Made by a program: the position numbers and the translations under genes
Source: Paracoccaceae bacterium
GTDB lineage: Bacteria; Pseudomonadota; Alphaproteobacteria; Rhodobacterales; Rhodobacteraceae
Length of the DNA: 64,000 nucleotides
Direction of reading: 5' to 3'
Assembly (NCBI GenBank): GCA_006226775.1
Contig: SBGD01000073.1
Coordinates: 41,715-105,714 of the forward strand
Shown here: in pieces, positions 1 to 10,473 of the stretch
Layout of the letters: each line of letters opens with the position of its first letter
How positions within the stretch are numbered: the first letter of the stretch is position 1
Notes under the pieces: generated by a model
Database searches by the model: none
Seen by the model: only the letters and a program-made list of their open reading frames with translations
Told to the model about the DNA's origin: nothing

Positions 1-3000
1 CAGGTAGAGCCCCAGCGCCGCGCTCATGCTCATCTGCTCGGGCAGCCATCCCGCCGGCAGCACGGCCCGCAGCGCCCCCGGCAGGCCGCCGGTCACCGCC
101 ACCGCGCCCAGGGTTGCGGCCAGCCAGCCCAGCACCGCCAGGGTGGCCAGCACCAGGAGCGCCCGCACCCGGCCCGCGCGGAAGTGCCAGCCGCGCCGCA
201 GGGTGGCGACCGTCCGCCCCAGGTCCTGCTGGATCGCGATCAGCGCCGGCACCACCAGCAGCACCAGGAACATCCCGAACCCCAGGCCATAGACCAGCGT
301 GATCACCGTGGGTTTCAGGAACTGCGCCTGCGACGACCGCTCGAAGAGCAGCGGCGCCAGCCCCAGAACCGTCGTCGCCGTGGTCAGGAACACCGGGCGC
401 AAGCGGTCCGCCGCGCCTTCGATGATCGAGGGGACGAGCCCGCGGTCTTCGGCATATTCGTCGATGGTCGAGACCAGCACGATGGAATCGTTGATGATGA
501 TCCCGGTCATGCCCAGCATCCCCACCACGGTGAACATCGACAGCGGCACCTCCCAGTAGTTGTGGCCATAGATCGTGCCGACCAGCCCGAAGGGAATGAT
601 CGCCATCACAACCACCGGCCGGGTCCAGCTGGCAAAGACCCAGGCCAGCACCAGGTAGATGCCCAGCAGAACCAGGATCAGCCCGTTGCGCGCATCGGTG
701 AGGAACTGGCCCTCCTGCTCGCTCAGGCCGGAAATCCGGTAGTCGATCTGCCGCTCGGCGGCGATCTGCGGCAGGATCTCGCCTTGCAGGATCTCCTGGA
801 TCTCCTGGGCGCGGGCCGGATCGTCCTCGGACAGATCACCGGTGACCGAGATCAGCCGGATACCGTTTTCCCGCCGCACGGTGGAGAACCCGGTGCGCCG
901 CTCGACCGAGACGATATCGGCCAGCGGCACGTAGCTGCCACTGGTCGCGCGCAACTGGGTGCGTTCGAGGAAATCGGCGGTCAACTCGCCCTCGGGCAGT
1001 TCCACGCGGATCGCGGCGGACCGTGGCCCGTCGGGATAGGTCGCCGCCTCGATGCCATTCAGCCGGTGCCGCAGCACCGTGCCCAGCGCGTCGATGGTAA
1101 AGCCCAGCGCCTGGCCCTGGGGCGTCAATTCGAGGATCAGCTCTTCCTTGTCATAGGCGAGGTTGTCCTCGACCGCCGAGACCTCGGGAAAGCGCGCCAG
1201 CGCGGACTTGAGGTCTTCGGAGGCCTGTTTCAGCACCTCGGAGGCGGCGCCATAGAATTGCACGTCCAGCGCATCGCCGCCGGGTCCCGAGCGCCAGCCG
1301 CGAAAGCTCACGGTTTCCAGCATCGGGTGACGGCCCACCGCCTCCTGCAGGTCGCCGACGAACTGAAAGCTGGAATAGGGCCGCAAGTCCGGCTCGATCA
1401 GCTCGATCGAGATCGCGCCCAGCTGATAGCTTTCCTTGGTGTCGGTGCCCGAGAGGCCGCGCCCGGCATTGCCGCCGATCTCGGCGATCACGTAGTCGAG
1501 CGGGTTGCGCCCATAGCGCTCCTCGTATTGCCGGCCAAGATCCTCGGTCGCGCGCTGCATCTCGCGCATCATTTCCAGCGTGTCCTGTTTCGTCGCCCCC
1601 GGCACCATGGCGAAATTGCCGGTGACCGAGGATTGCTCGGGCGAGTTGAAGAACCGCCACTGGATGTCGCCGCGGATGAACAGCGCCGCCTGCCCCGCCA
1701 GCAGCAGCAGCGCCCCGGCCAGCACCGCGTAGCGCGCGCGCACCACGAGCATCATGATCCGCCGGAAGATCACGTCGCGCACCCAGCGGAAACCGCGGTT
1801 CACCACCCGGCTGGGCAGGTCGTACCAATGGTCCTTGTCCTGGTGGGTCAGCGCATGGGCCATGTGGTTGGGCAGGATCAGGAAGCACTCGACCAGCGAG
1901 GCCAGCAGCACCACGATCACGGTAAACGGAATGTCCGAGATCATGTCGCCGAAGCGCCCGCCGATGGCGGTCAGCCCGAAGAAGGCGATCACCGTGGTCA
2001 GCGTCGAGGCAAAGACCGGCATGGCCATGCGCCGGGCGGCCTTCTCGGCCGCGACCACCGGCGCCTCGCCCAGCCGCCGGTAGCGGAAATCGGCATGTTC
2101 GCCCACCACGATGGCATCGTCCACCACGATGCCCAGGGTGATGATCAGCGCAAAGAGCGAGATCATGTTCAGCGTCAGCCCGCCCAGGTACATCAGCGCG
2201 ATGGTCGCCGCCATGGCCACCGGGATGCCCGCCGCCACCCATAAGGCGGTGCGCGCATTGAGAAACAGGAACAGCAGCCCCAGCACCAGCGACAGCCCCA
2301 GCAGGCCGTTGTCGAGCAGGATGTTGAGCCGCCCGGTGATCGCCTCGGCCCGGGTGCGGATCAGCTCGACCGTGGTGCCTTCGGGCAGGGTCGCCTGCAG
2401 CGCCTCGGCCACCTCTTCCACGGTGCGCTGGATGGCGATCGCATCGCCCTGGTCCGAGCGGTCGACCCGCACCGAGAGCGCCGGGTTGGCGCCGACGAAA
2501 TAGCTGCGGTCGCGGTCGATGCCCTCGACCCGCACCAGCGCCACATCGCCGATGGTCAGCTTCGATCCATCCGGGTTCGAGCGCAGGGCAATGGCCTCGA
2601 TCTGCGGCGCGCTACGCTTTTCCACCCCGGTGCGGACGCGGGTATTGGCGCTGGTCACGTCGCCGGCCGGATCGGTATCGACCTCGGCGGCGATGGCCGC
2701 GGCGATCTGGGCCATGGTCACGTCATGCTGGATCAGCTTGACCGAGGGCACCTCGACCACGATCTGCGGCGCCGCCAGCCCGCGGATGGTGGTGCGGGTG
2801 ACGCCCTCGGCAAAGAGCCGGACGATGAATTCGTCGGCAAAGCGGCCCAGCTGGTCGACCGCGACCGGCCCGGTGATCACCACGTCGGTCACCCGGTCGC
2901 GCCAGCCGCCCCAGCGCACGCTGGCGTCGTCGGCCTCGTCCGGCAGGGTGTTGACGGCATCGACCGCGGCCTGCACGTCGTCGCCGGCGCGCGCCATGTC

Positions 3001-3324
3001 CCAGCCGGGCTCGAATTCCAGCGCGATGCTGGCGCGGCCCTCGCGGCTGGTGGAACTGGCGCTTTCCACGCCCTCCACCGCCAGCAGCGCCGGTTCCAGG
3101 ATCTGCACGATGGCGGCATCCACGTCTTCCGCCCCGGCGCCCTCCCAGGTGACCGAGACATCGACCTCGTTGACGACCACGTCGGGAAAGAACTGTGCGC
3201 GCATCTTCGGCCCGGCCATGACCCCGGCGGCCAGGAGCAGCACCATGAGCAGGTTCGCCAGCGTCCTATGGCGGGTGAAATAGGACAGGAGGCCGCCGGG
3301 TCCGGGGCCGATGTCGCGGGTCAT
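1..3324 (-). CDS. Efflux RND transporter permease subunit (AcrB/AcrD family), 3' end truncated by window edge
   Basis: Reverse-strand reading from ATG at 3324 gives MTRDIGPGPGGLLSYFTRHRTLANLLMVLLLAAGVMAG..., with RND hallmarks (VVDDAIVVGEHADFRYR, IIINDSIVLVSTIDEYAE..G) and multiple TM segments. Open to the window edge. Confidence 0.93.
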   Translation of the reverse strand, partial: MTRDIGPGPGGLLSYFTRHRTLANLLMVLLLAAGVMAGPKMRAQFFPDVVVNEVDVSVTWEGAGAEDVDAAIVQILEPALLAVEGVESASSTSREGRASIALEFEPGWDMARAGDDVQAAVDAVNTLPDEADDASVRWGGWRDRVTDVVITGPVAVDQLGRFADEFIVRLFAEGVTRTTIRGLAAPQIVVEVPSVKLIQHDVTMAQIAAAIAAEVDTDPAGDVTSANTRVRTGVEKRSAPQIEAIALRSNPDGSKLTIGDVALVRVEGIDRDRSYFVGANPALSVRVDRSDQGDAIAIQRTVEEVAEALQATLPEGTTVELIRTRAEAITGRLNILLDNGLLGLSLVLGLLFLFLNARTALWVAAGIPVAMAATIALMYLGGLTLNMISLFALIITLGIVVDDAIVVGEHADFRYRRLGEAPVVAAEKAARRMAMPVFASTLTTVIAFFGLTAIGGRFGDMISDIPFTVIVVLLASLVECFLILPNHMAHALTHQDKDHWYDLPSRVVNRGFRWVRDVIFRRIMMLVVRARYAVLAGALLLLAGQAALFIRGDIQWRFFNSPEQSSVTGNFAMVPGATKQDTLEMMREMQRATEDLGRQYEERYGRNPLDYVIAEIGGNAGRGLSGTDTKESYQLGAISIELIEPDLRPYSSFQFVGDLQEAVGRHPMLETVSFRGWRSGPGGDALDVQFYGAASEVLKQASEDLKSALARFPEVSAVEDNLAYDKEELILELTPQGQALGFTIDALGTVLRHRLNGIEAATYPDGPRSAAIRVELPEGELTADFLERTQLRATSGSYVPLADIVSVERRTGFSTVRRENGIRLISVTGDLSEDDPARAQEIQEILQGEILPQIAAERQIDYRISGLSEQEGQFLTDARNGLILVLLGIYLVLAWVFASWTRPVVVMAIIPFGLVGTIYGHNYWEVPLSMFTVVGMLGMTGIIINDSIVLVSTIDEYAEDRGLVPSIIEGAADRLRPVFLTTATTVLGLAPLLFERSSQAQFLKPTVITLVYGLGFGMFLVLLVVPALIAIQQDLGRTVATLRRGWHFRAGRVRALLVLATLAVLGWLAATLGAVAVTGGLPGALRAVLPAGWLPEQMSMSAALGLYL

Positions 3325-3553
3325 GGCGCCACCCTTGTTGCAATCGGACGACGAGCCGCGCATTGCCGACGCGCGCGGTGGCGATCCGACGGACGGGCGG
3401 TGTACTTTATCTCGTCAAATCCGGAAGACCTTTGAGCGACGCACCCGGCATCACCGTATCGCCGCCGCGTGGGGGCGCCTCGGCGATGCGCGGCGGCGTC
3501 GCCTTGACTCCGCGCCGGCAAATTCCAAGGAGAACGGCCCAGACCAATCATCC

Positions 3554-5023
3554 TCATCCCCCCATCCGCGCCTCGATCTGCGCGACCATGCGCGCCGGGA
3601 CCTGGGGCTGGTCCAGCTGCGCCAGAATGCGCGCCTTGGCCTCGTCCGGCATCCGCTCGTTCGTTTCGACAAAGGCGCGGATCCGCGCCTTGCGCTCTTC
3701 GGAAAGCTCCAGCATCTCGGGCTCGTCGGGCACCTGCAGCGCGGCGCCGGGGCGCAGCGGGCGCACCTTGATGCCCGCGCCCAGCAGCGGCGTGCGTTCG
3801 GCCACCACCTCGCGGCCCGTCAGGCCGCGGGCGCGCACCAGCACATCGTCGCCCTGCCGTCGCAGCAGCGTCACCGCGATGGCCTCGAGCCGGTCGTCCT
3901 CGCCCAGCACCAGCACCTCGTTCGCCGCGTCCAGCGCCGAGGCCGGCAGGCGCACCACGCGGCGCAGGTCCGGCTCCTCGATCTCCACGGTGACGAAATC
4001 GCCGGGCTTCAGCCCCTTGGGCGCATCCAGCCGGGCAAAGAGCAGGCGGCCGGTCTGGCCCGTGCCCACCGCCGCCGAATCGCGCACCAGCGTGCCCTGG
4101 GTCACCAGCCCGGTGCCCATCACGTCAAGCGTGACGGTGACCGGCGCCCGGGTCAGCCCGCCGGAAGGGTCCAGCAGCCGGGCATATTGCGCGGTCGAGA
4201 CCCGGAAGGACACCTCCAGCGCCTGCGGATCGACCAGCCGCGCCAGTTGTTCGTTGTTCGACACCAGGCGGCCCTCGACGGCGTTGACCTCGGACAGGGT
4301 GCCGGTGAAGCGCGCGGTGATGCGGGTGTCGTCGAGCCGCCTTTGCGCCTCGGCCAGGGCGATTTCGGCGCGTTCCAGCGCTGTGGCGGCCTGGCTCACC
4401 CGGCTTTCGGCCTGGGCCACCGCCTGGCGGCGGGTCAGCACCGCGGCGCGCGCCGAGGAGGCCGCCAGTTCCGCGGTCTCGACGCTGGCCGCGGTGCCGG
4501 CGCCGCGGCGTTGCAGGTCCTGGGCGCGGGCAAAGGCCTTTTCGCGCAGGTCCGCCTGTTCCTGCGCCGCCGAAAGCTCGTCCTGCGCGAGGATCAGCGC
4601 GACCTCGGCCTCGGCCTGTTCGGCGCGCGCATCGATGATGTCCGAGCGCACGCGGTTGACCACCAGTTCGGCATCGCCGGTATCGATCTGGACCAGCAAC
4701 TGGCCCTCGCGGACATGGCCGCCTTCCTCGAAACTCTCGGCCAGTTCGACGATCCGGCCCGCGGTGGCGGCGCGCACTTCCAGCGCGCGGCGGCTTTGCA
4801 CCTCGCCGAAGGCGGTGAGCACCGGGGTCACGTCGCCGGCCTCGGCGCGCAGCACGTTGACCGCGAAGACCCGTTCGCGCGCCTGGGGCGCCCGGCGTTC
4901 CTGGGTCAGCCGCGCCTCGACCGCGTCGCGCACCAGGTCGCCGGCATAGACCAGAATGCCCAGCGTGACGGCCAGCAGGAACAGACCCATGAGGCTTTGA
5001 CGAAGGAAACGCATCAGAGACAA
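3554..5023 (-). CDS. Efflux RND transporter periplasmic adaptor subunit (HlyD/MFP family)
   Basis: 489 aa ORF with N-terminal TM, coiled-coil hairpin and lipoyl/barrel-like region (GRIVELAESFEEGGHVREGQLLVQIDTGDAEL). Immediately upstream of the RND permease. Confidence 0.92.
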   Translation of the reverse strand: MSLMRFLRQSLMGLFLLAVTLGILVYAGDLVRDAVEARLTQERRAPQARERVFAVNVLRAEAGDVTPVLTAFGEVQSRRALEVRAATAGRIVELAESFEEGGHVREGQLLVQIDTGDAELVVNRVRSDIIDARAEQAEAEVALILAQDELSAAQEQADLREKAFARAQDLQRRGAGTAASVETAELAASSARAAVLTRRQAVAQAESRVSQAATALERAEIALAEAQRRLDDTRITARFTGTLSEVNAVEGRLVSNNEQLARLVDPQALEVSFRVSTAQYARLLDPSGGLTRAPVTVTLDVMGTGLVTQGTLVRDSAAVGTGQTGRLLFARLDAPKGLKPGDFVTVEIEEPDLRRVVRLPASALDAANEVLVLGEDDRLEAIAVTLLRRQGDDVLVRARGLTGREVVAERTPLLGAGIKVRPLRPGAALQVPDEPEMLELSEERKARIRAFVETNERMPDEAKARILAQLDQPQVPARMVAQIEARMGG

Positions 5024-5109
5024 GCCCTTGAAATAGACAACAACCCGAATGTAGCCGCGTTCGGCGCCAAGCCAAACGCGAACTTGCCCCTGTGATACGC
5101 GAGTATCGG

Positions 5110-5652
5110 CTATTTCCGTCGCTGATGCTCGTCCAAACGCGGCATGATCTCGACAAAGTTACACGGCATGTGGCGATAATCGAGTTGCAGGCGCAGGATC
5201 TCGTCCCAGGCATCGCGGCAGGCGCCGGGCGATCCCGGCAGGGCAAAGAGATAGGTGCCATTCGCCACCCCGCCGGTGGCGCGTGACTGCACGGCGGAGG
5301 TGCCGATCTTGGCCATCGAGACATGGGTGAAGACGGTGGCGAAGGCCTCGATCTCCTTTTCGTAGACGTCGCGGTGCGCCTCGACGGTGACATCGCGCCC
5401 GGTCAGCCCGGTGCCGCCGGTCGAGATCACCACGTCGATCGCCGGGTCGGCGCACCAGGCGCGCAATTGCTGGGCGATGGCGGCGCGCTCGTCGGGCAGG
5501 ATCAGGCGGGCGGCAAGGTGATGGCCGGCCCCCTCGATCCTTGCGGCCAGGGTATCGCCGGACTTGTCGCTCTCGGGCGTGCGGCTGTCGCTGACGGTCA
5601 GCACGGCGATCCGCACCGGAATGAAGGCCCTGGTCTCGTCGATCCCGCTCAT
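5110..5652 (-). CDS. moaB: Molybdenum cofactor biosynthesis protein B
   Basis: 180 aa, MoaB/MogA fold motifs ([62 protein letters not shown]). Confidence 0.93.
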   Translation of the reverse strand: MSGIDETRAFIPVRIAVLTVSDSRTPESDKSGDTLAARIEGAGHHLAARLILPDERAAIAQQLRAWCADPAIDVVISTGGTGLTGRDVTVEAHRDVYEKEIEAFATVFTHVSMAKIGTSAVQSRATGGVANGTYLFALPGSPGACRDAWDEILRLQLDYRHMPCNFVEIMPRLDEHQRRK

Positions 5653-5725
5653 GGTCTCACCTTTTGTGTTGTGCCGCCCGATCCATCGATGGATCGGTGC
5701 CGATCCGTTGACAGACCCCGCGCCC

Positions 5726-6502
5726 TCACTCCAGCCCCTCCAGCCGCGCTTTCAGCGACAGAAGATCGGCCCAGGCCTCGCGTTTCATGGCCGGCTGGCG
5801 CAGCAGGTAGGCGGGATGGAACATCGGCAGGGCGGGCTTGCCGTAGGCCTCGGTCCAGGTGCCGCGCAGCCGGGTGATGCCGCGCCGCCCCAGCCCGGCG
5901 TCGCAGGAGATATTTCCCACCAGGACCAGCAGGTCGGGCGCGGCCAGCGCCACGTGCCGCGCCATGAAGGGCCGCATCATGGCGATCTCGTCGGGTTTCG
6001 GGTCGCGGTTCTGCGGCGGGCGCCAGGGCAGGACGTTGGTGATATAGACGCTCTCGGCGCGGCTGAGCCCGATCGCCGCCAGCATCCGGTCGAGCAATTG
6101 CCCGGCCCGGCCCACGAAGGGCTTGCCGACGCGGTCCTCCTCGCGGCCCGGGGCCTCGCCGATGATCATCACCCGCGCGCCGGGGGTGCCGTCGCAGAAC
6201 ACCAGGTTGCGGGCGCCGCGCCGGAGGTCGCAATGGGCAAATGCCTCCAGCGCCGCCCTGAGACCGGGCAGGTCGGCCGCGGCCCCGGCGCTGCGCCTTG
6301 CGGCCTCGACCGGATCGACCTCGGCGGGGGCGGGCGCGGGACCGGGCGCCTCCTCCGCCCTTGCGGGCGTCTTCGGCTGGTCGGGCGCGGGCGGCACCAG
6401 GGCATAGCGGTCCACCGGCGTCTCGCCGATGGTGTCCAGCACCCCGGCCTCGATCTGCCAGTCCAGCGCCGCGCGCAGGGCGATATGTTCGTGATAGTCC
6501 AT
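5726..6502 (-). CDS. Uracil-DNA glycosylase (family 4/5 type)
   Basis: [21 protein letters not shown]...[35 protein letters not shown]...[17 protein letters not shown]. Start taken at ATG 6502 rather than the artificially extended ORF start at 7441. Confidence 0.9.
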   Translation of the reverse strand: MDYHEHIALRAALDWQIEAGVLDTIGETPVDRYALVPPAPDQPKTPARAEEAPGPAPAPAEVDPVEAARRSAGAAADLPGLRAALEAFAHCDLRRGARNLVFCDGTPGARVMIIGEAPGREEDRVGKPFVGRAGQLLDRMLAAIGLSRAESVYITNVLPWRPPQNRDPKPDEIAMMRPFMARHVALAAPDLLVLVGNISCDAGLGRRGITRLRGTWTEAYGKPALPMFHPAYLLRQPAMKREAWADLLSLKARLEGLE

Positions 6503-6655
6503 GGTCTCCGATCCTACCCCCCCGCGCGGCAAAGGAAAACGCCCCAGCTTCTTCTCGTCGAAAAATACGCAATCCTGCCGTCTGGCCCGAGTGCGCCCAT
6601 TGAACGCCCGTCGCGCGCCACCTATAACCGGGGCCGGCAAGGACAGGAGCAGGCC

Positions 6656-7606
6656 ATGACGTTCACCCAGCGCCATCTTCTCGGCATCGAACCGCTCCAC
6701 CCGTCCGAGATCACCACCCTTCTCGACCTGGCCGACGATTACGTCCGCTTCAACCGGCAGAAGGCGCGCCACGCCGAGGTGCTGGCCGGGCGCACCCAGA
6801 TCAACATGTTCTTCGAGAATTCCACCCGCACCCAGGCGAGTTTCGAGCTGGCCGGCAAGCGGCTGGGCGCGGACGTGATGAACATGGCGATGCAGGCCTC
6901 GTCGATCAAGAAGGGCGAAACCCTGATCGACACCGCGCTGACGCTCAATGCCATGCACCCCGATCTTCTGGTGGTGCGCCATCCGCAATCGGGCGCTGTG
7001 GATCTCCTGGCGCAGAAGGTGAACTGCGCGGTGCTCAATGCCGGCGACGGAAGGCACGAGCATCCCACCCAGGCGCTGCTCGACGCGCTGACCATCCGCC
7101 GCGCCAAGGGGCGGCTGCACCGGCTCTCCATCGCGATCTGCGGCGACATCGCCCATTCGCGGGTGGCGCGCTCGAACATCCTGCTGCTGGGCAAGATGGA
7201 GAACCGGGTGCGCCTGGTCGCCCCGCCGACGCTGCTGCCCGCGGGGATCGCCGACTTCGGGGTCGAGGTCTATGACGACATGCGCGAAGGATTGAAGAAT
7301 GTCGACGTGGTGATGATGCTGCGGCTTCAGCGCGAGCGGATGGACGGCGGCTTCATCCCCTCGGAGCGCGAATACTACCACCGCTACGGGCTGGACGCCG
7401 AAAAGCTGAGCCATGCCAAGCCCGACGCCATCGTCATGCATCCCGGCCCGATGAACCGCGGTGTCGAGATCGACGGCGAGATTGCCGATGACATCAACCG
7501 CTCGGTGATCCAGGAACAGGTGGAAATGGGGGTGGCGGTGCGCATGGCGGCGATGGACCTGCTGGTGCGCAATGCCGCCGCGGAACCGCAGGGGGTGATG
7601 GTGTGA
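6656..7606 (+). CDS. pyrB: Aspartate carbamoyltransferase catalytic subunit
   Basis: 316 aa, [46 protein letters not shown] motifs. Confidence 0.97.
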   Translation: MTFTQRHLLGIEPLHPSEITTLLDLADDYVRFNRQKARHAEVLAGRTQINMFFENSTRTQASFELAGKRLGADVMNMAMQASSIKKGETLIDTALTLNAMHPDLLVVRHPQSGAVDLLAQKVNCAVLNAGDGRHEHPTQALLDALTIRRAKGRLHRLSIAICGDIAHSRVARSNILLLGKMENRVRLVAPPTLLPAGIADFGVEVYDDMREGLKNVDVVMMLRLQRERMDGGFIPSEREYYHRYGLDAEKLSHAKPDAIVMHPGPMNRGVEIDGEIADDINRSVIQEQVEMGVAVRMAAMDLLVRNAAAEPQGVMV

Positions 7607-8142
7607 GCGATCTTCTGGAAATTCAACCCGGAGAACACGGGCTGGTGCGGGTCTTTACCCTGGACCTGGCGCTGGACGAGGCCGAAGCGCTGCTGGAAAA
7701 CGACGCCGCGGCGCTGAAATCCATGACCGGCGCCACGGCGATCGACCCCGATCATATCGACCTGTTCGACATGAACGACCTTGGCGGCTTGCCGCTGGCC
7801 GATTACCTGGCCGAGGGCCATGGCATTCCCGAGGACGAGCTGGCCCCCCACCGCGCCCAGCTCGACCGGGTCAAGGGCCGGGTGATCGTGCTGCGCTCGG
7901 CCGCTTTCGAGGGGCTGGGCCAGACCCTGCGCGTCACCCGCCCGCTGCGCTGGATCGCCACCTTCGGCGAGCCGCGCGACCAGGTGCCGCTGGAGAAACT
8001 GCGCAGCGAGACCGCCACCGGCGCGGTCGCCGACCCGCCGGTCGAGGTCGCGCCCGCGGGCCCCCGGCCGCGGCCGGGCTGGATCGTCGGCGGGGTCGTG
8101 GCGCTCGTGGCGCTGGCGCTGCTGGTCTGGGCCCTGCGATGA
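7603..8142 (+). CDS. Conserved hypothetical protein with C-terminal single TM anchor
   Basis: 179 aa, GTG start overlapping the pyrB stop (gtgtga). C-terminal [21 protein letters not shown]. Confidence 0.8.
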   Translation: MSDLLEIQPGEHGLVRVFTLDLALDEAEALLENDAAALKSMTGATAIDPDHIDLFDMNDLGGLPLADYLAEGHGIPEDELAPHRAQLDRVKGRVIVLRSAAFEGLGQTLRVTRPLRWIATFGEPRDQVPLEKLRSETATGAVADPPVEVAPAGPRPRPGWIVGGVVALVALALLVWALR

Positions 8143-8519
8143 GCGCGCAGAGCTTTCGCCCCGAGCGCGAGATCTACCTGCGCGATCACATCGTCATGGC
8201 CTCGATCGCCATGGCCGGCGCCATGCTGGTGCTCTGGATCGCCCATAACCCGCATGTCTGGACCGGCGCCGTGGCCGGCTTTGCCGCCATCGCGATCCGC
8301 GGCTGGTACATGGCCTCGGAAGAGCTGACCCGCGTCTGGGTGCTGGACGAGGGCACGCTGAGCTGCGGCAAGCTGGTGCTGCCCTTGCGCCAGATCGACA
8401 GGGCCCGCCCGATCCTGAGTGCGGTGCAGGTCGTCACCCATGCGGGCGACAAGCACCTGATCAAGTACCTCAAGGCCCCCGCCGCCGTGGCGGAGACCAT
8501 CTCGGAGGCGGTGCGATGA
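8139..8519 (+). CDS. Hypothetical membrane protein
   Basis: 126 aa, ATGA overlaps with both neighbours, two hydrophobic segments. Confidence 0.8.
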   Translation: MSAQSFRPEREIYLRDHIVMASIAMAGAMLVLWIAHNPHVWTGAVAGFAAIAIRGWYMASEELTRVWVLDEGTLSCGKLVLPLRQIDRARPILSAVQVVTHAGDKHLIKYLKAPAAVAETISEAVR

Positions 8520-9052
8520 GCGCGCAATCCGGCTGGGACGACATCCTGAACCCCGGCGAGACGATCCTCTGGCAGGGCCGCCCGGACGGCGGCTTTCACC
8601 TGGCCATCGGGCAGATCGCCGTCGCGGTCTTCGGGGTGTTCTTTGCCGGCTTCGCGGTGATCTGGATGGTGCTGGCCGCCAGCGGGCCCGGCGGGTTCTG
8701 GATGTTCGGGCTGCTGCATTTCGCGGTCGGCGCCGGGGTCACGCTGCATGCGCTGTTCTGGCCCGGCTTCCGGCGCCGGCGCACCTGGTACACCCTGACC
8801 TCGGAGCGGGCCTTCATTGCCACCGACCTGCCGATCAGGGGGCGGGGGCTGAAAAGCTATCCGATCACCGCCGATACCGCGCTGCAACTCGAGGATGGCC
8901 CGCCCGGGTCGATCTGGTTCGCCCATGAATACCGCCACACCGGCAAGCGCAGCCGCCGGGTGAACATCGGCTTCGAGCGGATTGCCGATCCCCGGCCCGT
9001 GCTGCGGCTGATGACCGACATCCAGAGAGGCCGCGATGCAAGAGCCCAATGA
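8516..9052 (+). CDS. Hypothetical membrane protein with bacterial PH-like C-terminal region
   Basis: 178 aa; GETILWQGRPDGG..., two TM segments, then TWYTLTSERAFIATDLPIRGRGLKSYPI, typical of small membrane bPH proteins. Confidence 0.75.
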   Translation: MSAQSGWDDILNPGETILWQGRPDGGFHLAIGQIAVAVFGVFFAGFAVIWMVLAASGPGGFWMFGLLHFAVGAGVTLHALFWPGFRRRRTWYTLTSERAFIATDLPIRGRGLKSYPITADTALQLEDGPPGSIWFAHEYRHTGKRSRRVNIGFERIADPRPVLRLMTDIQRGRDARAQ

Positions 9053-9137
9053 CCCGAAGACCTCGGGCAAGGTGGCGCTGGTCGCCCTGCTGGTGATGTT
9101 CGCGCTGGTCGCGGTGATGACCTGGATCGCGGCATGA
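9036..9137 (+). CDS. Small single-pass membrane protein (33 aa)
   Basis: Frame read by hand: MQEPNDPKTSGKVALVALLVMFALVAVMTWIAA*. Overlaps the 3' end of the preceding CDS and precedes pyrC. Absent from the supplied ORF track. Confidence 0.55.
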   Translation: MQEPNDPKTSGKVALVALLVMFALVAVMTWIAA

Positions 9138-9189
9138 GCCGCGCGCGCTTCGCCCTGCCCCGAAACCGCCCTCGCCAAGGACGCCCCGC

Positions 9190-10473
9190 ATGACCTCCCT
9201 GCTGCTGAGAAACGCCCGGCTGATCGACCCCGAGGCCGGGACCGACACCCCCGGCTGGCTGCACCTGTCGCAGGGCCGGATCACCGCGACCGGGCCTGCC
9301 GAAGAGGACCCGCCAGGGGCCGATGAGGTCCGCGACTGCCGCGGCAAGTGCCTCGCCCCCGGCATCGTCGACATCGGTGTCAAGGTCTGCGAACCGGGCG
9401 AGCGGCACAAGGAAAGCTATGCCTCGGCGGGCCGCGCCGCGGCCGCCGGCGGGGTGACCACCATCGTCACCCGCCCCGATACCTCGCCGGTGATCGACAG
9501 CCCCGAAACGCTGGAATTCGTCGCCCGCCGCGCCGCCTCGGACGCCGCCGTCAACGTGCGCCACATGGCCGCCCTCACCAAGCGCCGCGAAGGCCGCGAG
9601 ATGACCGAGATCGGCTTTCTGCGCGATGCCGGCGCCGTGGCCTTTTCCGACTGCGACACCGTGGTGACCAATACCAAGGTGCTCAGCCGCGCGCTGGCCT
9701 ATGCCCGCGCGCTGGGCGCGCTGGTCATGCTGCATCCGCAGGACCCGGGGCTCACCGCCGGGGCCGTCGCCACCTCGGGCAAGTTCGCCTCGCTGCGCGG
9801 TCTGCCCGCGGTCTCGCCCATGGCCGAGCGCATGGGGCTCGACCGCGACATCGCGCTGGTCGAAATGACCGGCGCGGCCGTGCATTTCGACCAGATCACC
9901 ACCGCCCGCGCCCTGCCCGCGCTGGAACGCGCCAAGGCCAACGGGCTGGATGTCAGCGCCGGGGTCGGCATCCACCACCTGACCCTGAACGAGATGGACG
10001 TGGCCGACTACCGCACCTTCTTCAAGCTGAAACCGCCACTGCGGGCCGAGGACGACCGCCAGGCGGTGCTCGAGGCGCTGCGCAGCGGGGTGATCGACGT
10101 GATTTCCTCGATGCACACGCCGCAGGACGAGGAGAGCAAGCGCCTGCCCTTCGAGGAGGCCGCCAGCGGCGCGGTCGCGCTCGAGACGCTGCTGCCCGCC
10201 GCGCTGCGGCTCTATCACGCGGGCGCATTGTCGCTGCCGCAACTCTTTCGCGCGCTCAGCCTCAACCCGGCGAGGCGGCTGGGGCTCGAGGCCGGGCGGC
10301 TGGCGCCGGACGCACCCGCCGACCTGGTGCTCTTCGACCCGGAGGTGCCCTTCGTGCTCGATCGCTGGAAGCTGCACTCGAAATCCAAGAACACCCCGTT
10401 CGACGGCGCGCGGATGCAAGGCCGGGTGCTGGCCACCTTCGTCGGCGGCAACCGCATTTTCGGAGATCCCTGA
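9190..10473 (+). CDS. pyrC: Dihydroorotase
   Basis: 427 aa amidohydrolase (CLAPGIVDIGVKVCEPGERHKES, VTTIVTRPDTSPVID, GRLAPDAPADLVLFDP). Confidence 0.94.
   Translation: MTSLLLRNARLIDPEAGTDTPGWLHLSQGRITATGPAEEDPPGADEVRDCRGKCLAPGIVDIGVKVCEPGERHKESYASAGRAAAAGGVTTIVTRPDTSPVIDSPETLEFVARRAASDAAVNVRHMAALTKRREGREMTEIGFLRDAGAVAFSDCDTVVTNTKVLSRALAYARALGALVMLHPQDPGLTAGAVATSGKFASLRGLPAVSPMAERMGLDRDIALVEMTGAAVHFDQITTARALPALERAKANGLDVSAGVGIHHLTLNEMDVADYRTFFKLKPPLRAEDDRQAVLEALRSGVIDVISSMHTPQDEESKRLPFEEAASGAVALETLLPAALRLYHAGALSLPQLFRALSLNPARRLGLEAGRLAPDAPADLVLFDPEVPFVLDRWKLHSKSKNTPFDGARMQGRVLATFVGGNRIFGDP

Noticed and set aside
184-2244. 686-aa plus-strand ORF antisense to the RND permease
   Set aside because: His/Gln/Arg/Asp-rich low-complexity translation typical of the antisense frame of a high-GC gene; the minus strand encodes a clear RND permease.
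3325-3553. Possible small ORFs in the 229-bp gap between the adaptor and RND permease genes (e.g. 3321-3557 minus, 78 aa)
   Set aside because: Arg-rich composition, overlaps the permease start, no plausible RBS-supported start.
3311-5095. 594-aa plus-strand ORF antisense to the MFP adaptor
   Set aside because: Same antisense artefact; the adaptor protein on the minus strand is convincing.
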